A DNA stretch of 64,000 bases, from assembly GCF_024399475.1 (NCBI RefSeq), contig NZ_CP101620.1, forward strand, positions 911,608 to 975,607, in the 5' to 3' direction. The notes beneath the pieces were generated by a model. The model was not told the DNA's origin, ran no database searches, and saw only the letters and a program-made list of their open reading frames with translations. The stretch is from Allocoprobacillus halotolerans (GTDB lineage Bacteria > Bacillota_I > Bacilli_A > Erysipelotrichales > Coprobacillaceae). Below are positions 1 to 9,335 of this stretch, one piece after another. Within the stretch, counting starts at the first letter, position 1; every line of letters begins with the position of its first letter. The position numbers and the translations under genes were made by a program.

Positions 1-428
1 TGATACATCAATGGATTAATAATCAGTATTCCTAACAATCCATAAACCACTGATGGAATACCTGCTAACAATTCAACTGCTGATTTAATAATACTACGTA
101 CTTTAGGATTGGCAATTTCAGCCAAATTCACTGCTGTTAAAATACCTATTGGTACTCCAATCAAAATCGCAAAGAACACACCAACAATAGATGTTAAGAT
201 AATGTTAAGAATCCCATATTGTGGATCGGATGCTGTTGGTGCCCAAACATTACTAAATAAAATTTCTGTGAGTCCCACTTTAAAAATAGCTGGAGTTCCA
301 GAAACAAACATATAAGCGGTGATTCCTACAACCGCAACAATAGATACAACAGCACAACAAATAAAAATAATTGCTGCTGTTTTTTCTACTATTGATTTTG
401 TTTTTCTATTTGCAATAATAGATGCCAT
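1..428 (-). CDS. pstC: Phosphate ABC transporter permease PstC (N-terminal part, runs off window)
   Basis: Reverse-strand frame open from an ATG at 428 to the window edge, giving about 142 residues of an inner-membrane permease. It reads MASIIANRKTKSIVEKTAAI, then one membrane segment (about residues 18-40), then a second segment in the ILTAVNLAEIAKPKVRS region and a GIPSVVYGLLGI stretch, all typical of PstC, which pairs with PstA to form the phosphate channel. A nearby upstream ATG at 439 is out of frame. The gene follows pstS on the same strand after about 400 bases that hold a terminator and its own PhoP-type box, so it probably has its own promoter. The C-terminal half lies outside the window. 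Confidence 0.9.
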   Translation of the reverse strand, partial: MASIIANRKTKSIVEKTAAIIFICCAVVSIVAVVGITAYMFVSGTPAIFKVGLTEILFSNVWAPTASDPQYGILNIILTSIVGVFFAILIGVPIGILTAVNLAEIANPKVRSIIKSAVELLAGIPSVVYGLLGILIINPLMY

Positions 429-530
429 CTTTTTTCCATACTTAGCCCCTTCTTCTACTTTTTTGCTTTCAAAACAATGCTAGTTTATATCTTTTCTATG
501 AAAAGAAATAGCAAGTTTTTGTATAAAGAA

Positions 531-547
531 TGTTAAGATTACGTTAA
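531..547 (-). promoter_or_regulatory. PhoP-type box upstream of pstC
   Basis: On the minus strand the site reads TTAACG-TAATC-TTAACA, two TTAACA-like hexamers with a 5-base spacer, the layout of Firmicute PhoP boxes. The same 17 bases, with one or two changes, sit upstream of pstS at 1771-1787. It is followed by an AT-rich stretch ending TTTATAC that could serve as a -10 region. Confidence 0.7.
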
Positions 548-552
548 ATATG

Positions 553-579
553 AAAAACTCATTTAAAAATCGAGTTTTT
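553..579. terminator. Hairpin with A/T flanks in the pstS-pstC gap
   Basis: AAAAACTC pairs with GAGTTTTT across an 11-base AT loop, with T runs on both strands. It lies between pstS and the pstC PhoP box and may insulate the two promoters. The stem has few G-C pairs, so it is weak. Confidence 0.4.
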
Positions 580-769
580 TCTCTTTACCTATTCTTTACA
601 AAAATTATAACTAGGAAAAAACATTTTATACAAAAAAGAGGTACTTCTATACCTATCATGTTTGATTCTTTCGTATCTTGGATTAAAATAATATATCAGC
701 ATCCTATATATTTAGCATAGGTATCACCAATTCCTTATTAATGCATATAAAATTTTTTTGATTTATGAA

Positions 770-797
770 AAAAGTGAACCAATACCTGATTCACTTC
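770..797 (-). terminator. Rho-independent terminator after pstS
   Basis: On the minus strand AAGTGAA pairs with TTCACTT and is followed by TTTTTTC, about 30 bases after the pstS stop. It should make pstS more abundant than the downstream permease genes. Confidence 0.65.
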
Positions 798-828
798 TTA
801 AAACTTTATCATAATCTTTAATGTTTCA

Positions 829-1674
829 CTATTTTGCACTTACTAGACCAACTGAAGAAATAACTTTTTGTCCAGCGTCACTATCAATAAATTCAAATAC
901 TGCTTGAACTTGTTCAGATTGTTCACTGACTTCACCTTTTGTTGCCATAACAAATGGTCTTTGTAATGTATAAGTCTGATCTTTAATTGTTGCTTCACTT
1001 GGAGTCACTCCATCTAACTGTAAAGCTTTAACACTATCACTTAATGCATCCAATGAAATATAACCAATAGATCCTGGTGTAGATTGAACTGCTGCTGCAA
1101 CTGCTCCTGTTTCATTTAATGTTTGTGCTAAGTCACATTGATCAGCAATATCTAAAATTTCTTCAAATGCATCTCTTGTCCCTGAACCACTTTCACGTCC
1201 AATAACAACGATTTCTTGATCTGCTCCACCAACTTCACTCCAGTTTTTAATTTTACCAGTGTAAATATCTTTTAATTGTTGTGTTGTTAAATTTGTTGCA
1301 GTATTAGCTGAATCAGTAACAATCGCAATACCATCTAAAGCCACAACGTTTTCTACTAAACCTTTACCTTTTTCTTCATCAGTTAATGCTCTTGAAACAT
1401 CTCCAATGTCTGCCGTTCCATTTAAAACAGCTTCAATTCCTGCACTAGAACCTGTAAATTGTGGCTCTAATTGTAAACTTGGATAAGTTTCTACAATGCC
1501 TTCCTTTAATCCATTAACAAGTTTTTCCATTGATGTAGAACCATTTAATGAAACTTTTCCGCTTACTTCACTTCCATTTGCAGCAGAAGAATTATCTCCA
1601 CCACCATTATTTCCACATCCTACTAAACTAAAACTTAATACACACGCTAATAATAAAGCTGAGATTTTTTTCAT
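829..1674 (-). CDS. pstS: Phosphate-binding lipoprotein PstS
   Basis: This 281-residue protein captures phosphate outside the membrane for the Pst ABC importer. It has a lipoprotein signal (MKKISALLLACVLSFSLVGC, lipobox LVGC, lipidated Cys about residue 20), a Ser/Asn/Gly-rich linker, then a PBP domain. Phosphate-binding loops are visible: NGSTSMEKLV near residue 45, TGSSAGIEAVLNGTADIGD near 75-95, and IGRESGSGTRDAFEEI near 160. The length is normal for Firmicute PstS. It is preceded by a PhoP-type box at 1771-1787 and followed by its own terminator, so phosphate-starvation control is likely. Confidence 0.95.
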   Translation of the reverse strand: MKKISALLLACVLSFSLVGCGNNGGGDNSSAANGSEVSGKVSLNGSTSMEKLVNGLKEGIVETYPSLQLEPQFTGSSAGIEAVLNGTADIGDVSRALTDEEKGKGLVENVVALDGIAIVTDSANTATNLTTQQLKDIYTGKIKNWSEVGGADQEIVVIGRESGSGTRDAFEEILDIADQCDLAQTLNETGAVAAAVQSTPGSIGYISLDALSDSVKALQLDGVTPSEATIKDQTYTLQRPFVMATKGEVSEQSEQVQAVFEFIDSDAGQKVISSVGLVSAK

Positions 1675-1770
1675 ATTTTAATATCCTTCCTTTTTTATCA
1701 TTCGTCTTTATTGACACACATAGTGTATATCTTTTAGGATACTAGAAAAATCATATTTATGTATAAAATT

Positions 1771-1787
1771 TGTTAAGATTACGTAAA
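1771..1787 (-). promoter_or_regulatory. PhoP-type box upstream of pstS
   Basis: On the minus strand it reads TTTACG-TAATC-TTAACA followed by AATTTTATAC. The hexamer pair and 5-base spacer match the site in front of pstC at 531-547. It starts 3 bases before the stop codon of the neighbouring reductase gene, so the pstS promoter is packed against that gene's end. Confidence 0.75.
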
Positions 1788-1789
1788 AA

Positions 1790-3448
1790 CTACAATGATT
1801 CAAAACAATAATCTAAATAAAAGCTTAACCCACCACTTAATACATAGACTTTTTTGTAACCTCTTTGCATTAAAATTCTGGCACAATTATAGGCTCTTAC
1901 ACCTACTGCACAATAAATTACTATTGTCTTATCTTTATCTAATTCTTGATAACGTTGAACTAATTGTCCATATGGAATATGAGAAGAACCTTCAATCCAC
2001 ATATGCTCTCTTTCTTCATCTTCTCTAACATCTAAAGTGATGACCTGTTCTTTTTGAATCTGATATTCGTCTGGTAACATCAAGCACACCATCCCATTTT
2101 CAATATTTTCAGCCACATAACCAAGCATATTAATCGCATCTTTCGCCGAGGCAAAAGGTGGTGCATAAGCAATATGTAAATCCTTAAGATCAGTAATTTT
2201 TCCATGTAACTGGATAACTGTTGAAATCACATCAATGCGTTTATCAACACCTTCATAGCCTATCACCTGCGCACCTAATATATGAAGTTGATGATCATAG
2301 ATAGCTTTTAAAGTCAATGGCATAGCATTTGGATAGTAACCAGCATGTGATTTTTGTTGAATAATCACAACTTCATAATCTTGATGTCTTTGCAATCCTT
2401 GTGCCTGTAACTGTTTTTCATTAAAACCTGTACTTGCCGCTGCCATGTCAAAGACTTTAATAATACTGCTACCTAGCGATCCTAAATAAGATTGATGTTC
2501 ACCAGCAAGATTGTTTGCTAAAATACGCCCCTGTTTATTCGCTGGTCCTGCTAAAGGAATCATTGTTTTTTGATGATTAATGAAATGTTCAACTTCAATT
2601 ACATCTCCCACAGCATAAATATCAGGTATTGATGTCTGTAAATATTGATCAACAATAATGCCACCTCGAGAATTGCATGCAATACCTGCTTTTTTTGCAA
2701 GCTCACTTTGAGGTTTAACACCGACTGATAAAATGACCATATCATAGACTTTTTCAAAACGATCTGTATTCACTTTAATTTGTCCTTCAACATCTTCAAA
2801 ACCAATTAATTCAGTCTTTAAATAAAGTTGTACTTGATGTTGATGTAAATGTTTATGTATCGGCTGAACCATTTCAAAATCTAAATTATTTAATATTTGT
2901 GGACTTCTTTCCACAATATCCACATGGACATCTAATTGACGTAAGTTTTCAGCTGTTTCAATACCAACAAAACCCCCACCAACAATACAAACATTTTGAA
3001 TATCTTCTTTCAATACTTTTTGCTTAATTCTATCAAAATCATCAAATGTCCATAATTGTTGAATAGCAGAATGTTGATGTCCATCAACTGGTAAAACAAT
3101 GGGTGATGAACCCGTCGCAATGACTAAGCAATCATAACTTTCTTGATAGCTTGTATGATGTTGATGATCTTGAACCATAACACATTTATGTTCAGTCTGA
3201 ATGTCGATCACTTCACACATAATTCTTACATCTATTTGAAAACGTTCGTTAAATAATTGTGGTGTCATCAACAACAACTGACCTTTGCTTTCTATTTCTC
3301 CTGATACATAATAAGGCAATCCACAATTGGCATAGGATATATATTGTTCCTTTTCAAAAATGACAATTTCAATATCCTTATCCAATCTTCTTAAGCGTGC
3401 AGCCGTTGAAGCACCTGCTGCCACTCCTCCAATAATAACGACTTTCAT
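1790..3448 (-). CDS. CoA-disulfide reductase with C-terminal rhodanese domain
   Basis: A 552-residue flavoprotein of the CoA-disulfide reductase/NADH oxidase group, which uses NAD(P)H to reduce CoA disulfide or persulfide. FAD is bound at the N-terminal GGVAAGASTAARLRRLD loop. The single redox Cys lies in SYANCGLPYYVSG near residue 43. A second nucleotide-binding loop reads VGGGFVGIETAENL near 155, and the second FAD motif is YAVGDVIEV near 275. The dimerisation domain ends near 445, and the last 90 residues form a rhodanese domain with active-site loop YCAVGVRAY. The fusion suggests thiol or persulfide redox work. Its neighbours, the Pho genes and the glycyl radical cluster, give no clear partner. 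Confidence 0.88.
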   Translation of the reverse strand: MKVVIIGGVAAGASTAARLRRLDKDIEIVIFEKEQYISYANCGLPYYVSGEIESKGQLLLMTPQLFNERFQIDVRIMCEVIDIQTEHKCVMVQDHQHHTSYQESYDCLVIATGSSPIVLPVDGHQHSAIQQLWTFDDFDRIKQKVLKEDIQNVCIVGGGFVGIETAENLRQLDVHVDIVERSPQILNNLDFEMVQPIHKHLHQHQVQLYLKTELIGFEDVEGQIKVNTDRFEKVYDMVILSVGVKPQSELAKKAGIACNSRGGIIVDQYLQTSIPDIYAVGDVIEVEHFINHQKTMIPLAGPANKQGRILANNLAGEHQSYLGSLGSSIIKVFDMAAASTGFNEKQLQAQGLQRHQDYEVVIIQQKSHAGYYPNAMPLTLKAIYDHQLHILGAQVIGYEGVDKRIDVISTVIQLHGKITDLKDLHIAYAPPFASAKDAINMLGYVAENIENGMVCLMLPDEYQIQKEQVITLDVREDEEREHMWIEGSSHIPYGQLVQRYQELDKDKTIVIYCAVGVRAYNCARILMQRGYKKVYVLSGGLSFYLDYCFESL

Positions 3449-3521
3449 AATGTAAAATCCTCCTTGTTTTTATTGTAAAACATCCTGCCACGAAAGTAAA
3501 TCTATGTGCTTATGTATGTAC

Positions 3522-3548
3522 AAAAAAGAGATACATATGTACCTCTTA
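3522..3548 (-). terminator. Terminator overlapping the end of the aldolase gene
   Basis: On the minus strand AAGAGGTACAT pairs with ATGTATCTCTT and is followed by TTTTTG. The stem starts inside the stop region of the aldolase gene and closes the glycyl radical operon. Confidence 0.7.
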
Positions 3549-4226
3549 CAAATCACATATTCCTGTTCCTTCTCCATACATTGCATACCAGTCTGCATTG
3601 AAATCATCCACTGCTTTTTCTATGTTTGGATTCTTAAAAATTTGTTTCAACACTTCTACTGGTGCTGTGATGGACTGTGCGCCATAGTTGAAAGCATCTC
3701 TTACCTGTTGCACTCCTTTGAATGAGGCTGCCACTATCTTTGTATCATATCCATCCATCACAATACGATTTGATAGTTCATTGATGAGTTCCATTGGATC
3801 GGCTCCCAAGTTTCCAATACGATTGACATATGGGGCAATATAGTCTGCTCTAGCAGCTAGTGCCATATATCCCTGCATTAAATCATAGACAGCTGTGGCT
3901 GTGACATTGACACCTTCAGCTTTCAAGATTTTAATGGCTTTGATTCCTTCATAAGATACTGGCACTTTGATATAGACTTGATCATCAATTTCTTCGAGTA
4001 TTCTATGTGCTTCTTTTACGATTGTATCACAGTCTTTAGAAATAACCTGAACATGCAAACTTCTTTCTTTGCCAATAATCTCTCTGATTTCACGCATATG
4101 TTCAAAGAAGTTTTGAGGACTTGTTTTCTTAACAATTGATGGATTGCTTGTCACTCCAACAATTGGCATATATTCCACTGCTTCTTTAATTTCATCTAAA
4201 TTAACTGTATCTATAATAAATTCCAT
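3546..4226 (-). CDS. Transaldolase-like fructose-6-phosphate aldolase family protein
   Basis: A 226-residue class I aldolase of the short transaldolase (Fsa/MipB/TalC) family. It opens MEFIIDTVNLDEIKEAVEYM and has the TSNPSIVKK motif near residue 27 and the Schiff-base Lys in QVYIKVPVS near residue 85. The length of about 220 fits Fsa, not full transaldolase. It lies 13 bases downstream of the glycyl radical enzyme on the same strand. Escherichia coli has the same pairing (pflD or ybiW beside fsa), so the two probably share a pathway: the radical enzyme makes a deoxy-ketose phosphate that the aldolase splits. That substrate assignment is an inference. Confidence 0.85.
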   Translation of the reverse strand: MEFIIDTVNLDEIKEAVEYMPIVGVTSNPSIVKKTSPQNFFEHMREIREIIGKERSLHVQVISKDCDTIVKEAHRILEEIDDQVYIKVPVSYEGIKAIKILKAEGVNVTATAVYDLMQGYMALAARADYIAPYVNRIGNLGADPMELINELSNRIVMDGYDTKIVAASFKGVQQVRDAFNYGAQSITAPVEVLKQIFKNPNIEKAVDDFNADWYAMYGEGTGICDL

Positions 4227-4238
4227 TTTTATTCCCTC

Positions 4239-6649
4239 CTACAATGTCTGTTCTGTTCTTTCAATAATATCATCCTGTGTTGCTTTCGATAAAACATTAA
4301 AGAATGCTGAATATCCTGCAACTCTCACAATTAAATCCTTGTGTTTTTCTGGATGTTTTTGAGCATCAATCAATGTATCTCTTGATACAACATTATATTG
4401 CACATGGTATCCTTCTAATCTATTAAAGAATGTTTTCATCATCATTTCTAGTTTTTGTTTATTTTCTTCACTTGATAACATCTGTGGTGTCACCTTTTGA
4501 TTTAATAAGACTCCACCTGTAATTTCATGTGTTGGTAATTTAGAAACAGATTTAAAAACTGCTGTTGGTCCACTCTTATCACAGCTATGAGCTGGTGAAC
4601 AACCTTCTGCTAAAGGTGTACGTGCTTTTCTTCCATCAGGTGTTGCCATCGTTCCAAAACCTTGTCCCACATTGGCAGAAACAGAAGATGTTCCAGCATA
4701 ACGAATACCACCAATTGGTCCACGTCCATATCTTGTATTTGGATATTTTTTCATTTCATCAATATAAGATGCATATGCATCAACAACCAATTGATCGACA
4801 TCATCATTATCATTTCCATATTTAGGTGCATCATTCATTAACATTCTTTGAATTCTTTGACCTTCTTCACCTGCAAAGTCACTCACAAGGGCATCCCATA
4901 ATTCTTGTCTTGAGATTTTCTTTTCCTCATAAACTAATTTTTTGATTGCTGATAAGCTATCTGCCATATTGGCAATACCAACTTGAAGTCCTGAAATAAA
5001 GTCATAAACAGCTCCACCTTCTTTAATTGTCTTTCCTCGTCCAATACAATCTTCTGTCAATGTTGAACATAAGACGTCAGGAACATCTCTTTCAGAAGCC
5101 AAGTCAATGGCATTTTCAACAATTACACTCATACGTGTTAATTCTCTTACAACCTGATCCCAAGCCTTCATTAAATCATCATATGTTTCCATGTCTGTAA
5201 AATATCCACATTCTTTGACAAAACGTTTTCCTGATGTCATATCCACACCATTATTCATCGCAATTAATAAAATTCTTGGGAAATTCATATAACTCATACC
5301 TGTACAACGATAACCCCATTTTCCAGGTACAGCTGTTTCTACACAACCAATTGCTGAATAGTTATAAGCATCTTCCTCTTTCACGCCTTTTTCAATAAAT
5401 GATGGAATAATGACTTCATCATTATTAAAGGCTGGCATACCTGTTCCTAGTTTCATAACTTCAATGGCTTCATCAAAAAATTCCTGATTGATATGTGCAT
5501 GATAACGTACTGTTAAGTTTGGTTGTGGCAATCTTGTTTGAGCTACTGATTTTAAAACAAGGAATGATAATGGATTGACTGCATCTTGTTTATCTGTTGT
5601 TTGTCCTCCAATGGTTACATTTTGATACATTGGACTTCCAGCACTAGAGAATGTATGTGCCTGACTACGAACTTTATTAATTGTTAGTGTTTTAATCCAT
5701 AAGTTTGTTAGTAATTCAACAGCTTCATCTTCATTTATCAAACCATGATCTAAATCATGTTTTAAATAAGGATACATATATTGATCAAAACGACCATATG
5801 ATAATGAATGTCCATTAGATTCAATTTGTAAAATCAATTGAATAAACCATACCGATTGAATGGCTTCATGGAAAGTTGTCGCTGGCTGATAAGGCACTTT
5901 TTCACAAATACGACTGATTTCTAATAATTCTTCTTTTCTTTTTCCAGTTTCGTTTTCAGCTTTTTCTTTAGCCAAATCACTAAAACGTTTGGCAAATGTT
6001 TTGACTGCTTCAATGACAATCAACACGGCATTATAAAATTGATATTTATCAATATTTTCAGGTACACATAAATCCAAATGATCTTTAATATCTATAACTC
6101 TTTCTTCATAACCTTTTAATCCAATTTCCAATACTTTTTGATATTCAACAGCTAAATGCGCATCTCCTGAATTTAACTTTCCTTCCATTCCAAAAATCCT
6201 GTTTCCATAAAAACACTAACTTCTTCAGGAAGTAAAGCTTCACCTTTAGCTCTTAAGTTATTGTTTTCCCAAAATGGAGCAATCTTTCTTAAGGCTTCTT
6301 TTGTTTCTTCTGTAATATAGAAAACATCACCATCACGTTTTTCAAAAGTATCTAATTCTTCCATGACAAATTTCATTGTATATTCAGGGAAGATAGGTGC
6401 ATCTTTATTTGATGAAGCCTGATTTCCAACAATCAATGTTTCATCTTCAATATAAATAGACATCTTTTCTAAGATATTCTTTAACATATAAGCACGTTTC
6501 ATAACAGGTGTCTGATTTTTATATTTTTCATAGGCTTCTGTCACAAGCAATGCACGCTGGGCATCAATATAAGGCTTTTTGTCCAATACAACTTCTCTAA
6601 AATGATTCATACGTGGTGTTAAATCACCAAAATGTTCAACATTCTTCAT
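4239..6649 (-). CDS. Glycyl radical enzyme, PflD/YbiW type (one frameshift)
   Basis: About 805 residues if one frameshift is repaired. The N-terminal part (start MKNVEHFGDLTPRMNHFREV, ATG 6649 after AAAGGAGAAG) runs to about 6180 and stops after GFLEWKES. The rest continues in another frame from GKLNSGDAHLAVEYQKVLEI. Restoring one G in TGGAAGG would give E-W-E-G-K-L and one continuous protein. The thiyl-radical Cys is in YSAIGCVETAVPGK and the glycyl radical loop is VRVAGYSAFFNVL near the C terminus, so catalytic parts are intact. The GCVE motif places it with dehydratase/lyase-type enzymes rather than pyruvate formate-lyase. The activase is encoded divergently and an fsa-type aldolase follows. 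The true substrate cannot be read from sequence. Confidence 0.85.
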
Positions 6650-6704
6650 TTTTCTTCTCCTTTTTATTTCATTTGAAAGTTTTATGTGTTTCATTTTCAA
6701 CTAT

Positions 6705-6732
6705 ATCTTATCATATAATACATCGAAGTCAA
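6705..6732 (-). promoter_or_regulatory. Promoter of the glycyl radical operon
   Basis: On the minus strand TTGACT and TAAGAT are separated by 16 bases, a good sigma-A pair, about 55 bases before the enzyme start. The divergent activase gene begins about 100 bases to the right, with the AT-rich gap between them available for shared control. Confidence 0.55.
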
Positions 6733-6828
6733 TATTTATTTAAATAAAAATATATTTTCTTTCATTCATAAGTTTTTATTTACTAATAGAAACATTTATG
6801 ATAACATAGAATCAAAAGGAGAATGATT

Positions 6829-7724
6829 ATGGCAAAAGGCATCATCTTTAATATTCAAAAATTTAGTATTCATGATGGTCCAGGAATTCGTACAACCGTC
6901 TTTTTAAAAGGTTGTCCTTTAAGATGTCAATGGTGTTCAAATCCTGAATCACAAAATGAAAATATTCAGATTTTATGTAATCATCAAACATGTGTGCATT
7001 GTCTTCATTGTGTTCAGACTTGCCCTCAACAAGCAATCACTGATCAAGATGGACATATTCATGTTGATTTTAAGAAATGTACTAGTTGTCTACAATGTGT
7101 CCAACAATGCCCATCACAATCTTTATCTTATGAAGGAGAATATCAAGAAGTAGAAGAAATTGTACGTATTTGTAAACAAGATTTACCATTTTATGAAGAA
7201 TCTCAGGGTGGTGTAACTATTTCTGGTGGTGAAGGAATGGGTCAGCCCCAATTTGTGGAGGCTTTAGTTCATGCTTTAAAAAAGAAAATATTCACGTTGC
7301 GATTGAAACAACTGGTTATATCCCAGAAGATACTTTCCAACATTTAGCACCTTTATTTGATTTATTGTTGTTTGATGTCAAACACTATGACAGTCAACAA
7401 CATTTCTTAAAAACCGGTGTCCATAATGAACTGATTATTAAAAATCTCACTTGGGCATTTCAACAAGGAATCGACATCTTACCTCGTATTCCTGTAATCC
7501 CTGAGTTTAATTATTCATTGGACGACGCTAGAGGACTTGCAAAGTTATTAGCACAAATCGGTTTAAAACGTGTACAACTTTTACCTTTCCACCAATTCGG
7601 TGAAAAGAAATATGAAATGTTGAATAAAGAATATCTCTATAAAAATCAAAAAGCCCTCCATAATGAGGACTTAAAAAACTATCAACAAATCTTTATTGAT
7701 GAAGGATTGGATTGTTTTATCTAG
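6829..7724 (+). CDS. Glycyl radical enzyme activating protein, radical SAM (one frameshift)
   Basis: About 298 residues if repaired. It generates the glycyl radical on the divergently encoded enzyme. I chose the ATG at 6829, eight bases after AAAGGAGA. The radical SAM cluster is in LKGCPLRCQWCSNPE. Two ferredoxin-like motifs follow: CVHCLHCVQTCP and CTSCLQCVQQCP, typical of PflC/YbiY-type activases with extra clusters. The SAM-binding VTISGGEGMGQP motif is present. The frame breaks at an A6 run at 7278-7283. One more A gives KKENIHVAIETTGYIPED and joins the second part, which ends at 7724. Every motif is otherwise intact, so I read this as a likely sequencing indel. Confidence 0.87.
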
Positions 7725-7741
7725 GAGCTTAGCTCCTTTTT
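7723..7741 (+). terminator. Terminator after the activase gene
   Basis: AGGAGC-TTA-GCTCCT followed by TTTTTATT, starting in the activase stop codon. It ends the plus-strand unit just before the convergent membrane-protein operon. Confidence 0.75.
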
Positions 7742-7742
7742 A

Positions 7743-8222
7743 TTATGAAAACAAAAATTTCATAAATATTTGTATGATAAAAATGATAAGAATTGCATAA
7801 TGATTTAAAAAATACATATCCATTAAAAATGCACTGATGGAAACAACACTTAAAACAATAGAAAAAAATGTAATGATTTTCATATCACAAAAACCATAGA
7901 AAAGAAATGGAATGATGATTTGTGATAAATAAAGTATCATTATCGTTAAACCTATCCTTTGAATCATAACTTTTTCATATTCTTTCCATGTTAATCTTGT
8001 GAGTATCATAGTTTGTATTTTCATATCATCTTTTATTGTATCTATTAAAAAATAAACTTCCGTCAACGATACAGCTATCGTTAAAACAAAATGAAAAAAT
8101 GACAAAGGAATTGTATAAACGATTTGATGATAATTTTCATAATTTGAACATAAAGATATGCAAATAAGCATTAAACCTATATAAATAAAGAAATATTTAA
8201 ATCTTCTTGTTAAGAATACCAT
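7743..8222 (-). CDS. Small integral membrane protein of the ABC cassette
   Basis: A 159-residue protein with four to five predicted membrane segments (for example YFFIYIGLMLICISLC, FHFVLTIAVSLTEVYFLI, LYLSQIIIPFLFYGF, LIIFIIQIFMKFLF). I do not recognise the family. It is the last gene of the secreted-protein/ABC operon and its start overlaps the end of the ATPase gene by 26 bases, so it is probably translated with it. Size and topology suggest one half of an ABC-2-type permease or an immunity-like membrane partner. No catalytic motif is visible. Confidence 0.6.
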   Translation of the reverse strand: MVFLTRRFKYFFIYIGLMLICISLCSNYENYHQIVYTIPLSFFHFVLTIAVSLTEVYFLIDTIKDDMKIQTMILTRLTWKEYEKVMIQRIGLTIMILYLSQIIIPFLFYGFCDMKIITFFSIVLSVVSISAFLMDMYFLNHYAILIIFIIQIFMKFLFS

Positions 8223-8799
8223 CTTTCAATACAAATTCCTTATCAAAATGAAGTTCATTTAATTCTTCATGTGAGCAGATGATAATCGTTTTTCCCTGTC
8301 TGTGTAAATCATCAATCAGTTGATAAAAAAACTTTACACTTTCTTCATCCAATCCTCTAGTTGGTTCATCTAAATAAATAACATTTTGGTCTTCCATAAT
8401 TGCCTGAATAATACCTAGTTTTTGTTTCATTCCCACACTATATTTTTTTACAGGTATCTTTAAATTTGGATCAAGCAGAAACTTTTTTAATAACGCTCGC
8501 ACTTTTTGATCATCATAACGATTTTTTAAGTTATACAAAAATTTCAAATTATACAATCCTGTTTCATTTTCTATAAAACATGGATTTTCGATTAACGCTC
8601 CAATATGATGTTTATCTTCATAAACAACTTCACCAGCATCACTTTTCATCAACCCTACTGCAATCTTTAATAAAGTAGACTTTCCACATCCATTAGGTCC
8701 ACTCATTCTTATTAAACTTCCTTCTTCAATACTAAGATACACATCTTTCAAAACAAGATTTTGATGAAATGATTTTGATATATGTTGAAATACAATCAT
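8197..8799 (-). CDS. ABC transporter ATP-binding protein
   Basis: A 200-residue stand-alone ATPase. Walker A is SGPNGCGKSTLL near residue 37, the signature is YSVGMKQKLGI near 120, Walker B is NVIYLDEPTRGLD near 140, and the switch His is in IIICSHE near 175. The short form and the YSVGMKQ signature are typical of exporters with separate small permeases (BcrA/NatA-like, often antibiotic or peptide export and self-protection). It overlaps the downstream membrane gene and touches the upstream one (4 bases), so the cassette is one operon. Substrate unknown; the secreted protein encoded upstream is the best candidate. Confidence 0.85.
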   Translation of the reverse strand: MIVFQHISKSFHQNLVLKDVYLSIEEGSLIRMSGPNGCGKSTLLKIAVGLMKSDAGEVVYEDKHHIGALIENPCFIENETGLYNLKFLYNLKNRYDDQKVRALLKKFLLDPNLKIPVKKYSVGMKQKLGIIQAIMEDQNVIYLDEPTRGLDEESVKFFYQLIDDLHRQGKTIIICSHEELNELHFDKEFVLKDGILNKKI

Positions 8800-9335
8800 A
8801 TAAACCCTCCTATTCTTTCATATAAAGTATTCAAAAAATAAATTTGTAAACTTAGATTAATTATAAAAGGCAAAATCAACAAGATAAAATGAGTGATTTT
8901 ATAAGGACAAAAAATAGCACTCAATTCAATCAACTGATAAAACAAAAAGGATATAAATAAAAGAATAATATATATAAAGTATACAGACAAATGATAAATA
9001 TGACGAAAAATCAATAAAGGGAAAACATAAACAAAGATAATGAAACTGATTGTTTCCATGAAAATACATTTGATACATTCTTGAATGAATTCATCCTTTG
9101 ATAATCTGATAAGTATATGATTTAAATTTTGAGAAAGCCTTTTATTACGATAGATAATATAAACAAGAAAATAGAGATTTATTGATAAACAATATGTATT
9201 AGAAATCACAATTGTTGTATCAACATATTGTGTCTTGTAACGATAAAGTTGAAAAAGAAGATAGAGATTAATTATACCAAAAAGAATAAAATTTGTTTTA
9301 TGAAAGAATGATTTTATAAAATATTTACCAATCAT
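8796..9335 (-). CDS. Small integral membrane protein, putative ABC permease subunit
   Basis: About 179 residues from MIGKYFIKSFFHK (ATG 9335, after AGAGGG). A longer frame exists but its extra start lacks a ribosome site. About five membrane segments are visible (NFILFGIINLYLLFQLY, TYCLSINLYFLVYIIY, FIIFVYVFPLLIF, YIILLFISFLFYQLI, LILLPFIINLSLQIYFL). The start overlaps the previous membrane gene and the end overlaps the ATPase gene. Family not recognised. It resembles the poorly described DUF2705-type proteins near stand-alone ABC ATPases, but I cannot confirm that without a profile search. Confidence 0.6.
   Translation of the reverse strand: MIGKYFIKSFFHKTNFILFGIINLYLLFQLYRYKTQYVDTTIVISNTYCLSINLYFLVYIIYRNKRLSQNLNHILIRLSKDEFIQECIKCIFMETISFIIFVYVFPLLIFRHIYHLSVYFIYIILLFISFLFYQLIELSAIFCPYKITHFILLILPFIINLSLQIYFLNTLYERIGGFI

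Noticed and set aside
4144-4362. Plus-strand frame across the GRE-aldolase junction
   Set aside because: It is the antisense shadow of two well-supported genes.
6829-7724. Programmed frameshift in the activase gene
   Set aside because: The A6 run could slip, but the same type of break is spread over many unrelated genes, so an artefact is simpler.
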